Shown: in pieces, positions 44,632 to 53,790 of the stretch
Position numbering within the stretch: position 1 is the first letter of the stretch
How the letters are laid out: the number at the start of each line of letters is the position of its first letter
Assembly: GCF_013459645.1 (NCBI RefSeq)
Contig: NZ_CP054861.1
Location: forward strand, 478,501 to 542,500
DNA length: 64,000 bases
Direction of reading: 5' to 3'
Source: Martelella sp. NC20
GTDB lineage: Bacteria; Pseudomonadota; Alphaproteobacteria; Rhizobiales; Rhizobiaceae
Made by a program: the position numbers and the translations under genes
Notes under the pieces: model-generated
Databases searched by the model: none
What the model was told of the DNA's origin: nothing
The model's input: the letters and a program-made list of their open reading frames with translations, nothing else

Positions 44632-47600
44632 GCGGAGGCCCTTGGATATCTCCGCCAGCAGTTTGGTCTTCCAGAGAGCGAGGGCCTGCCAGCCTTATTT
44701 GAAAGAGTGCGTTCGGCAGCTCAGCGCCACATAGAGACATTTTCTGAACAGGGTCCCGCCCATGCTGTTTCACTCTACCTGACAGCGGCCTCATCCCGGG
44801 TAAGGTCATTCACGCTCGTCGAAATGGCCGCAGCACTCCGGTCGTGTGGCATCCTCGACCTTGTGGCCGAACCGGGTCAGGGCAAGTCAACGACATTGGT
44901 ACAGCTCGGTGCCACACTGTTGGGAAGCGGACCGCTGCCATTGTTGGTCCCTCTCGCCGAAGTCGGCCATAGCGTCGATGACCTCTTTGCGTGGATGGCT
45001 GCACGTCAGGCATTTACGGGAATCCGGTCAGATCATCTCAAGTTCCTCGCGTCGCACGGCGAAATAGCGTTCCTGCTAGATGGATGGAACGAGGTAACTC
45101 CGGCCGCGCGGCTGGCGCTCATCAAGACCATGCGGGCGCTCAGGCGTGAATTTCCGCTCCTCGTTATCTGCATTACCACCCGCCCGCAGGCCGCTGCGGT
45201 GCCATTCGTTGCGCGGACGATCCACGTCGAATCGCTTTCTGACGAACAGCAGGAGGAGATGACATCAAGGCACGGAAGTGTCGGGCAGGACTTGTTGGAC
45301 CGCGTGCGCAGGACCTCTGGTGTCCGTGACCTCGCCCGGATACCATTTTATCTTGAGGCCCTCCTGCAGGTTGGAGATTCCGGCGCACTCCCCACGTCCA
45401 AGGAGGGCACGATTGCGTTGCTAGTGAAACAGCATGAAGACATTCCAGAACGCGCCGAGCAACTCCGACAAAGCATGTTGGGGCAACACCGGCGTTATCT
45501 GAGTGACCTGGCTGTTGCCATGATGCAGGCACGGACTACGGTGCTGGATGACACGGCAGCACGACAGTCCCTGAGGGCGACAAACGCCAAGTTGTTGGCC
45601 GAAGGACTGGTCCAGAACGCCCCTGAACCAGCCAGCGTCTTGGAGAACCTAGTCGCTACCCATGTGCTGGTAAGTGGCGAAGGCGACACCTACGCCTTTC
45701 AGCACCAGCAATTTCAGGAGTGGTACGCCGCCGGTCATGTCGAGGCACGAATGCGTGACCTTCCCAAGGACGCTGGCCTCGATAGCAGCTTCGCCCGGGA
45801 GCTTCTCAATGATCGGCTCTGGGAAGAAGCTATTCTCTTTGCGTGCGAGCGTCTTGCGGTGGATGCATCTGGTTCCGCCATCGTCGCCCAGGCGGTAACA
45901 CTTGCGATGTCAGTCGGACCGATGCTCGCGGCGGAAATGGTATATCGGACAGGAGACGCCGTTTGGGCCTTGGTCTCAGCCGAGGTGCAGGTCTTTGCCC
46001 GGGCGTGGCACCAAGCCGGTAAGGTGGATCTGGCCGTCGGTTTCATGATGAAGACCGGTCGTGCTGATTTTGCCGACATTGTTTGGCCGCTCCTATCCAG
46101 CTCTAGTGACCAAATCCAAGCCGAAGCTCTCCGCCTCGGTGACCGTATCCGTCCGACTGTTTTCGGGGATCACCTGAAGAAGGACTACGAGCAGTTAGAG
46201 GAGCGTGTTCGGGAAAGACTCACGTCAGGGTTGATCCTCGGGGGCGGCATGGAAGCGCTGGAGACAGCACTCGACCTCGCCAAGCGGGACCGCAGCGTCG
46301 AGGTCAAGTCCGAAGCAATCGAGGCGTTGCTTTTCCGCGGCGCACCCCGGCAAGCGATAGAAGTGCTGGATGGCGCGGAGGATGCAGTTTGGCAACGCGT
46401 CGCCGAACGGGACTATTTCGACGGATTAAAGGCCCCGAACGTCCTGAGGCGATTACGAGCACTGCAGCAGGAGGATGCCAAGGCCAACCCAAGCGCTCCC
46501 CGCCGATTTGCGCGCTATACCCGCAGGGCCCAGATCACAGGGGACGCCGCGGAACTCGAAGGAGTCCTGCGCGACAAAAAATTGGACCTCAATGCCGAAA
46601 ATACAATGGCCACGTTCCATCAGGCTGCAAGCGCGTTTCCTGCAGTCGTTGCAACGGCGCTGCAGGATCGGATTCTGGCCGACCTCTCATTGCCCTTTAG
46701 AGTACAGGGTTATCTGTCACCCCAGCCAGTCAGCGAGGCCGCGGAACTCACGAGCATCATCGATGGTAGCGCGGAGGTTGATGAGCGCACCGGCGGCGCA
46801 CTCTTCCTAGCGGGACCCGGCATCATCTCGCGGATGATACGTGAATTCTTGGCGCTCAAGCCCCAAATCTATGCGAACGGCATGCCGACCTCGCAGCAAT
46901 ATGCCCCCCTTGGCGCTGCTGCGAGACAAGATATCAGCTACGCGGCCCGAGGCGTTCGTCAAAGCAATCGCGTCATTCTCGACCATCCAGAACCCAAACG
47001 ATATCGAGGCACTCGCCGACCTCGTCACCGTCCACGGCAAGCACGGCACAAACGAGCGCATGGACGACATTCCGGCAGAAGCGCGCCGCCAGCTCGTTGA
47101 AACGTTGAACGGCTGGGCGGATTGCCTAATGGCGTCCGGACCACCGTCACGGCACGACATGGCAGAGGTAGTGGATGCCATGCGGCGGGTGCCGGACCCG
47201 TCACAAATGAAGTGGGTCGCGGCATTCCTTCAAGAGGACCTCAATCAGCGGGATGCACTCAAGGAGCTGGCCACGAAGGGCCGTGACCGTGAGGCTCTGA
47301 ACGAATGGCGCACCTCTCATGCCTTGTCATACCGGCAGGCGCTTTACGAGATCGGCTCCGACGAAGCATACGAGGTTGCAAGGTCGTTGCTGCGACATCC
47401 CGAGTTTGGCCATGACGCGGCCATCGCACTTCGCCTCATCGCTATGCCGGCTCTCTTGGAGAAGCGTGCAAATGTATGGCCCGATCTGGATCGCGCCCAG
47501 TCCGCACGTGAAAGAAGGTCAAGCCAGCCTGAACTGTCGCTTGATGCTGCCGAGAGCATGCTTGACGTAGCGACGGAACTAGCTTCGGCCAAGCCGCCAC

Positions 47601-48606
47601 ACGGGCGTGCCGTGGCAATGGCCGCGATTGCCGTCGTCATGCCGCATATAGCCCGACCAGAATTGATGACAAAGATTGCGGGGTTCGAGGTCAATTCTCA
47701 CATAAAACTCGACTTGTTCAACGGAATGATCGTGGGTGGTCTGCTGCCTCCGGCCGACTTAGTTCTTCAAGAATTAGGAAAGGTCTTGGCCGAGAAGGAG
47801 GACAGGTGGTGGGACGATCAGACATCGTATGTGATGTTCAGTTGGCTGAAAGTGTTTCCGAACACCGACCGCCCCGATTCTATTTTTGATGCCTTGGCAC
47901 TCGTACCTGAAAAGAACCTTTCGAGGTGGCATATCCGAGATATTCTGCCCCAGCTCAGGCTCCTGGATGTCGAAACAAGGGCGCATATGGTGCGCGAGTT
48001 TGCTCTCAAATTTCCTGACATGCTGTCGGAGCATGAGTGGTTCGATCAAGTACGAAAACTCGGCTTCCGCGCGGCGATGGACCTCCTACTCCAAGGAGCC
48101 GAGGGAGACCTCGGTAAAGGCTTCGACATGAGCTCGGGCCATTTCCTGCTAACTGAACAGCTCGCCTACGCCATGGCAGACGGCGATGAAACTTACCTCT
48201 TCGAAAGACTGGCCCAAGCTCGCTCCGACAAAGCGAAGGGCTGGTCTTCTCTGTTCTTCTGAAAACTTCTTCCGTAGACGGCTTGCTGGCCGCGGCACGA
48301 TCCGTTGTGGGGCGGCAGGTCATCCGTCGGCAAGGAGAACGCGGTGTCGAGGAGATGATATACACCAAAGAGCCGCATAGCCCTGACGGAACATCCTACG
48401 AGCTGAGGGCGCGCAACGCCTCCGCGCTTCGACGAGAGTTGTTCGCATTGACGATATCTCCCGACAAGGACCAGGCGGCTTTTGCGGCAGACTACCTGAC
48501 CCGCATCGATATGATCCGGCAGGAATATGGGGCCACGGAGGATGAGCCGAGACACCCTGATATTTGCAGTGGCCGACCTTGGCCACATGTGGCCTCCCCC
48601 CACTAA
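44632..48606 (+). pseudogene. NACHT-type STAND NTPase gene, cut at the 5' end by the IS and frameshifted twice
   Basis: The reading frame is open right up to the IS edge and continues as protein-like sequence (LAEALGYLRQQFGLPESEGL), so the original N-terminus is missing; GTG at 44707 is the first usable start. Walker A is LVAEPGQGKSTTLVQLG and Walker B AFLLDGWNEV. A winged-helix region and long helical repeats follow. The frame breaks in the C-run at 46906-46911 (one extra C would explain it) and continues as LALLRDKISATRPEAFVKAI. It breaks again near 48250-48262 and resumes as SVDGLLAAARSVVGRQVI to EPRHPDICSGRPWP, ending at 48606. The two shifts cancel. STAND NTPases like this act in anti-phage defence (Avs/NACHT); this copy is probably dead. 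Confidence 0.75.
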
Positions 48607-48779
48607 AACACATGGGCTCAGCGCTGGCGCATGCCATGGAGCGTGCGCGTCCGGCCACATAAACTGGGCGGATGCCAAAGTCCGTTCTCGATCACCTGTT
48701 GCCCAATAGCCGCCAGTCCCCCGTCGGCCCCAATTCAGACAGTACGCAGCCGAATTGATTAATCGCCACCCAATCAGGA

Positions 48780-50099
48780 TCAGGTGTTGGCGATCCGCCT
48801 TCGTGCGTGGCTGAACGCTTTTGCCAGAGCCACACGACTTTCTCCGAGACCATCAACGCAGTACGCGTTTAGGAACTGACGTCCGGCCAACAGCTTCGCG
48901 TCCGTCTCTCTCAGTCGCGCCTCTTCACAAACGCGATGCCATTCGTTTGCGATGGTCGTGATCTGGCCCTCCACGATCACGACGGCCTCGACCTCGCTCA
49001 ACAGGAAATTGGCAGCCGCATCGATGCAGCTCTTCAGCGTGCTCATGCGGTTGTCTCCGCTGATCAGCATAGCCTGCGTTGCTTCATTTCCCGTTCGGCC
49101 TTGAGGGCAGATGTCATAGGCAGGTGTAAGCGTCAGCATCTTACCATCCCAGAAGGCGGCGTGATTGCGGGCATGATCGTCGGTGTTGCCGCACAGGATG
49201 TTGAAGCAGAGCCGTCCGAAGAGTTCCTTCAGCGTTTCCTTCGGTCGCGTGAAACGGTGGCGGATGATTTCGGCGAGGTCCTCGTAGGAGGCATAGCGGG
49301 CCATCATTTCATCGAGGCCGAACATGGTCAGGGCCGAGACCATGGCTTTTCTCTGCCAGCCATTGTTTCCTTTGACGCGGTCGAAGCGCTCGATCAGCAG
49401 CACGTCCTTGTTCGCCGCAGATGTCATTGTTACCGGCGCAACGTTCAGACCGCAGGCGGCCGCAAGCCGCATCGCAATGAACTCGGCCTTCACCACGCTA
49501 TAAAGGTCGTTGCTCGAAGAGAACTTGGCGATCAGCTTTCGGTCACCACGATCGATCAGTGCCTTCGGTCGAGCGCCACCGATCGAAGTGCCATGGTTGA
49601 GCGCCTGATCCAGCGCCGGCGTCAACGGAACGCCCCGCTCGATCCGGCCGGCGGCTTCAATGAGTTCCTCATAGGAGGCTTCGGCCTTGAGACGCGGAAC
49701 ATATTCCGTTGCCGATTGCTGAAAATCGAGTGCGCCGATCCGATCGGAACCGGATTCCAGCAGATAGGTCAGTTCGGTGATATCGCCGGTGTCGTTTTCG
49801 GCGGGCCTGCCGCCCACCAGACGGTTGAGAATGACCCTGCGACCCCACGCGTCAGGCGAGCCATCCCGCAGGCAGCTTGCCATAGGTAAGCCGGCGTCGG
49901 GCTCGATCAAGCCACGACGGAGCGGAAGCTCGGGCTCATATATCGGGATCGCTTTGTCTCGGCCCAGATAGCTGGCGCCATAGTTGAAGACATAGCGGTT
50001 GCCATCATGCGTGATGCGACCGGCAACAACCGGTTCAGTGTGCCCAGGCAGCCAGATCCAGACATAGGCCTCCTTGTGCTGCGAAAGCCTAGAAGTCAT
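48780..50099 (-). CDS. hipA: HipA-family serine/threonine kinase toxin
   Basis: A 439-residue HipA-like kinase. The N-terminal subdomain has PVVAGRITHDGNRYVFNYGA. The nucleotide loop is HGTSIGGARPKALI, LLIERFDRV is the hinge, LCGNTDDHARNHAAFWDG the catalytic loop (Asp, His, Asn), and LTPAYDICP the metal-binding Asp. In the family it phosphorylates translation factors such as glutamyl-tRNA synthetase to cause dormancy. Start at the second of two adjacent ATGs (50099) after GGAGGT; it overlaps the hipB end by 11 bases, so it is translationally coupled. Confidence 0.93.
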   Translation of the reverse strand: MTSRLSQHKEAYVWIWLPGHTEPVVAGRITHDGNRYVFNYGASYLGRDKAIPIYEPELPLRRGLIEPDAGLPMASCLRDGSPDAWGRRVILNRLVGGRPAENDTGDITELTYLLESGSDRIGALDFQQSATEYVPRLKAEASYEELIEAAGRIERGVPLTPALDQALNHGTSIGGARPKALIDRGDRKLIAKFSSSNDLYSVVKAEFIAMRLAAACGLNVAPVTMTSAANKDVLLIERFDRVKGNNGWQRKAMVSALTMFGLDEMMARYASYEDLAEIIRHRFTRPKETLKELFGRLCFNILCGNTDDHARNHAAFWDGKMLTLTPAYDICPQGRTGNEATQAMLISGDNRMSTLKSCIDAAANFLLSEVEAVVIVEGQITTIANEWHRVCEEARLRETDAKLLAGRQFLNAYCVDGLGESRVALAKAFSHARRRIANT

Positions 50100-50421
50100 C
50101 ATCGACCTCCTGTGGGCTATGACGAACGCTCTTGGGCAGAAGCGCCAGCTTCTCATCGAGGCGGGCGTTATGCATGGCCAGTGTCTGATCATCCAGATCG
50201 AACAGGCGGATGCCGACCAGAGTGGCGACCTCGAAGACCGTGCCGATTTCCGGCCCCGGTTCCCCATATTCGATCCTGCGCAGCGTCTTGCGGGTGATGC
50301 CGGCACGCTCGGAGAGCTCGACAGCGGTCAGGCCGCGCTCAACGCGTGCGGCCCTGATCAGCTTGCCGAACAAGGACAGGGCCTGTTTTGTGGCACGGGA
50401 GTAGCTGCGCGTTCGTTTCAT
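50089..50421 (-). CDS. hipB: HipB-like XRE antitoxin
   Basis: A 110-residue helix-turn-helix protein: LFGKLIRAARVERGLTAVEL, SERAGITRKTLRRIEYGEPG at residues 17-56. Antitoxin and autorepressor partner of HipA; longer at the C-terminus than E. coli HipB (88). Its leftward promoter lies in the AT-rich 50422-50560 segment, where ATTTTAAA (50446-50453) and ATTTTAAG recur and may be operators. Confidence 0.88.
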   Translation of the reverse strand: MKRTRSYSRATKQALSLFGKLIRAARVERGLTAVELSERAGITRKTLRRIEYGEPGPEIGTVFEVATLVGIRLFDLDDQTLAMHNARLDEKLALLPKSVRHSPQEVDDDF

Positions 50422-50690
50422 GATAGCTCCGTTGAGAGGATCATTTAAAATCCTTTTGGCCGTCTATGAGTATTTTAAGGCTCATTATAGTCCAAGATAG
50501 ACGAAACGCAAACATTCGAGACTTATATGCGTCATAAGGCATTCCACGGATCATATAATGCTCACTTCTGATGCGATTTATGCAGCGAATTTGCCAATCC
50601 CACGCCATTGCGCCATATCGATGATCGCTTATCCAGGAACGGTTTGCCTCGCGGGAACGTCTGCGCCGGAAACTACTCAAAGGTCATGCA

Positions 50691-51221
50691 ATGAGCAGCG
50701 ACAGCAAATTCATCTCCCGCGTGCTCCGGCACGAACCAGAGCTTCTGGGGCTGAAGCTGCGAGCAGGCGGATGGGTACTTGTTTCTGACCTGCTGCGCGG
50801 CCTGAAAAAAGCTGGCCGTCCATTGAATGTGGAAGAGCTGAAACAGCTGGTCGCTGACAACGACAAACAGCGTTTCACCCTTTCGGAGAACGGCCAGATG
50901 ATCAGGGCGGCGCAGGGGCACAGCATCGCGGTGGACCTTGGGCTCTCATTGTCAGTGCCGCCGCCGGTGCTTTTCCATGGAACCGCCCGCGCCAACTTAG
51001 ACGCCATCTTTGCAGATGGCATCAAGCCGGGCCGCCGCCAATACGTCCACCTGTCTCAGGACGCCACCACTGCCGAGAAGGTGGGCCAGCGTCATGGCAA
51101 GCCCGTGGTGTTGAGCATCGATGCGCAGCGCATGCACGAAGATCAGTGTTCCTTTTGGGTCGCCGACAATGGCGTCTGGCTGACGAAATGGGTGGCTCCG
51201 GACTATCTGGGGTTTCAATAA
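50691..51221 (+). CDS. kptA: RNA 2'-phosphotransferase (Tpt1/KptA family)
   Basis: A 176-residue KptA. Catalytic region 1 is KFISRVLRHEPELLGLKL (Arg-His). QMIRAAQGHSIAVDL carries the essential Arg and His, PVLFHGTARANLDAI the second His, and RRQYVHLSQDATTAEKVGQR the ART-like part. Uses NAD+ to remove an internal RNA 2'-phosphate, leaving ADP-ribose 1'',2''-cyclic phosphate. Bacterial roles are uncertain; RNA repair after ligase action or nucleic-acid ADP-ribosylation are proposed. It stands divergent from hipBA, in the accessory region. Confidence 0.94.
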   Translation: MSSDSKFISRVLRHEPELLGLKLRAGGWVLVSDLLRGLKKAGRPLNVEELKQLVADNDKQRFTLSENGQMIRAAQGHSIAVDLGLSLSVPPPVLFHGTARANLDAIFADGIKPGRRQYVHLSQDATTAEKVGQRHGKPVVLSIDAQRMHEDQCSFWVADNGVWLTKWVAPDYLGFQ

Positions 51222-51461
51222 GGCCGAGCAAACGGTGGTCTTTTTGGCTGCCCCTGCGCTCGGGCGGCCTCAATGTACTTTCAGATACTTCTGGTTCCAG
51301 GTTCAGTGCCGGAAAGCGTTCGGAGAGGTGGCTGTCCCGAATAACAGATCGCCACTCTGTTTTTCGCATTTTATCGTTTTAATACAGAGCATTGTAAGTG
51401 GGGCGCCATCGTGTAAGAACGCAGCCAGACCCCTTGTTGCTTCCTTCGGATAACACCTCTC

Positions 51462-52256
51462 ATGCCCGTTCTGATCGCCGCCGACCTGCATCTCGACCAA
51501 TGGCTTGGAGAAGGACGTGACCCCTTCGCCGCGCTGCCTACTGAGATCCTCGGCACATTGGATGCACTCATCATCGCAGGAGATCTGGCGGACAAACCGA
51601 AGACGAGATGGCCAAGAATGCTCCGGCATCTCGGGCGTCATATCGGCCCGGCACGTATTCACGTGTTCCCAGGAAACCACGACTACTACCACCACGTCAT
51701 TGATGGCGATGACCGTCTTGCCGAATTGACAGCTCAGGCTGGCGCCAAATTTGTTCAGAAAGCAGCAATCACGGTCGGCAATACAAGGTTTCTGTGTTGC
51801 ACGCTCTGGACCGACTTCGCGCTTCATGGGGCGCCTGCTGCGGCCATGGCGTTCGCCAGAACACGGATGAATGATTACCGCTATATCCGTAAACCACCCC
51901 GCTACGGCAAAATCCAGCCATCAGACACGGTGCTCGTTCATGGTGATCATCGGCGCTGGCTGGAAGACCAGTTGGCGACGCCGTTTGTTGGCAAGACGGT
52001 GGTGGTCACGCATCATTGCCCACACCCGGAGCTGCTGTCAGATACGCCAAGCGAGTTCGATCCGATCTACGGCTCGGATCTTCGAGCAATGATCACGAAG
52101 CACAATCCTGACGCGTGGCTATTCGGCCATACGCATCGACAGCGTGAAACCGTTGAAGGCGACACGATTGTCCGCAACGTGTCGCTCGGCTATCCCTCGG
52201 AAGTGGAAGCTGGGCAAGAAGCTGACCTCTTGATGCGAGGCATGATCGATGTCTGA
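51462..52256 (+). CDS. Calcineurin-like metallophosphoesterase
   Basis: A 264-residue protein with all five phosphoesterase motifs: LIAADLHLD (Asp8, His10), LIIAGDLADK (Asp41), FPGNHDYYHH (Asn72, His73, Asp74), VVTHHCPHPE and LFGHTHRQRE. Binds two metals; substrates in the family range from nucleotides to RNA and DNA ends. It follows kptA by 240 bases on the same strand. A decayed C-terminal copy of a relative lies beside the tRNA at 39732, hinting that this module has moved or duplicated. Confidence 0.9.
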   Translation: MPVLIAADLHLDQWLGEGRDPFAALPTEILGTLDALIIAGDLADKPKTRWPRMLRHLGRHIGPARIHVFPGNHDYYHHVIDGDDRLAELTAQAGAKFVQKAAITVGNTRFLCCTLWTDFALHGAPAAAMAFARTRMNDYRYIRKPPRYGKIQPSDTVLVHGDHRRWLEDQLATPFVGKTVVVTHHCPHPELLSDTPSEFDPIYGSDLRAMITKHNPDAWLFGHTHRQRETVEGDTIVRNVSLGYPSEVEAGQEADLLMRGMIDV

Positions 52257-52403
52257 TCTCGCCGGCACGGCGAAGAGCGACGGTTTGAAGCGAACGACTG
52301 ATCATTCGGTGCACTCGGCAAAGGATTGGTGATTGTTCGCCAGTCTTGCCGCAGCGATCAGAACGTTTAGTTTGGCACCGACCTCCGACACAGAGCAAAG
52401 CCC

Positions 52404-53129
52404 ATGATCGCGTTTCAAACCCTGCCAGACGACCATCCTGATCTCGCCCTGCCGCCCCTGCTGCGCGGTGCTTGCCTGATACTCACCTATGCCGCGGAAC
52501 ATGGCGGGATTGGCTTGACTGCGACCAAGGCGTTCAAGCGAGATTTCGTAAGGTGGGCGGTGGAGAATTTTGAATGGCCAGGCAAATCGGCCGAAGAGAT
52601 GTTCCGCTATCAGTCGGTCATCAATGAAGCTGACTTTCCACCCGTCGATATGTTGCACTTCCTGCTGATCCGCCTCCGTCTGGGACGTCATTACAAGGGC
52701 ATGTTCCGCGTCACCTCCGAAGGCAAAGAACTCGGGGTACATCCCGGGCAGCTGTTCAAACGGCTCATATCCTTTTTCGTGCTCAATATTGATCACGCGG
52801 CCTATTCCCGCCTCGGGGAAGGCGTGTTCGGCAACTGGGATGTCTGGCTCAATGTCATGAATGTCGAGATCGAAGACGGGGCGAGCGAAGACAATCTGTT
52901 CAGCTGCTTTTTTGGCGAGGCAGAGACCGGTAATGACCGGCGCTGGCGTGAAGTTCATGCATTCGGTGCTTGTGTGCTCAAGCCTCTGGAATGGAGCGGC
53001 TTGATCACCGTGCAAGAGCTTCGCGACCAGGATAACAAGCTGGAATACATCGTTACCAAAACAGCCCTGTGGCGCTCAGGCCTGAAACTCGAGACGGACG
53101 ACCTCGTTCAACCCGTGACACGGCACTGA
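52404..53129 (+). CDS. Conserved protein of unknown function
   Basis: A 241-residue soluble protein with no motif I can name. It shows EHGGIGLTATKAFKRDFVRW, SAEEMFRYQSVINEADFPPV, LRLGRHYKGMFRVTSEGKEL and GNWDVWLNVMNVEIEDGASE, a pattern I recall in alphaproteobacterial proteins of unknown function. The layout (helical, winged-helix-like first third) is a guess. Start at 52404; ribosome site weak. Same strand as the metallophosphoesterase, 147 bases after it, and converging on the exonuclease gene. Confidence 0.7.
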   Translation: MIAFQTLPDDHPDLALPPLLRGACLILTYAAEHGGIGLTATKAFKRDFVRWAVENFEWPGKSAEEMFRYQSVINEADFPPVDMLHFLLIRLRLGRHYKGMFRVTSEGKELGVHPGQLFKRLISFFVLNIDHAAYSRLGEGVFGNWDVWLNVMNVEIEDGASEDNLFSCFFGEAETGNDRRWREVHAFGACVLKPLEWSGLITVQELRDQDNKLEYIVTKTALWRSGLKLETDDLVQPVTRH

Positions 53130-53256
53130 GAACGATTGAGGTGCATCCTCCCGCACGAAAAGCCGGTCGATTTCTGCATACTGTTGTTCAGAATGGCTGC
53201 CTTCGGCAGACCTGCGATTTCAACCTGCAAATTGGCAACCGCTGCGATTCGAGGGG

Positions 53257-53790
53257 TTATCCAGATTGCTGTTGCTCGCGTACCTGCAAAGCCTTGAGCC
53301 AGCCCCAAGCCAGGCGAGCACTGTCGGCGCCGGCCCGATGAGGCACACGCATGCGCTCGAGCTTTTCGTATAGAAAATCAAGGGCGAGACCATCGAAATG
53401 AGTGAAGCTCACAGCATCGTAGTCTTCGACGGTGATCGCTGAAGGTGCCCAGCCTGCGGCGCTAAGAAGACGGCTTAGCCAGTGGTGTTCGAGCCTTGGA
53501 GCATCTGAAACAAGGATAAAGCCCTCGATTTTGGGCATCAGCTGTTGGGCGACGTCTTCAACGGTCGGGGCGGTCTCCAGATCCGATATCGAAATTCCAT
53601 GCACAGCCTCGCTTTGCTTCGACCAATCCGCGCGCTCCCAAACCGATGCTGGCCGTATCAGCGACGACCATGTCTGAACCTGGTTGCCTTCAATCCATGA
53701 TATGCCGACTTCGATCGGCCAGCTCTCTGCCGAGAGAGACGAAGCTTCGAAATCCAGGGCCATGAGCGTTTCGATATTTTTGCCGGTCAT
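53257..53790 (-). CDS. DnaQ-like DEDDh 3'-5' exonuclease
   Basis: A 177-residue single exonuclease domain. ExoI is TLMALDFEASSLS (Asp13, Glu15), ExoII lies around LVSDAPRLEHHWL (Asp96), and ExoIII is VPHRAGADSARLAW (His151, Asp156), completing the DEDDh set. WERADWSKQSEAVHGISISD is also family-typical. Its ATG overlaps the helicase stop by 4 bases (ATGA), making it the fourth gene of the operon that starts at 60401. Probably degrades DNA or RNA ends made available by the helicase. Confidence 0.88.
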   Translation of the reverse strand: MTGKNIETLMALDFEASSLSAESWPIEVGISWIEGNQVQTWSSLIRPASVWERADWSKQSEAVHGISISDLETAPTVEDVAQQLMPKIEGFILVSDAPRLEHHWLSRLLSAAGWAPSAITVEDYDAVSFTHFDGLALDFLYEKLERMRVPHRAGADSARLAWGWLKALQVREQQQSG

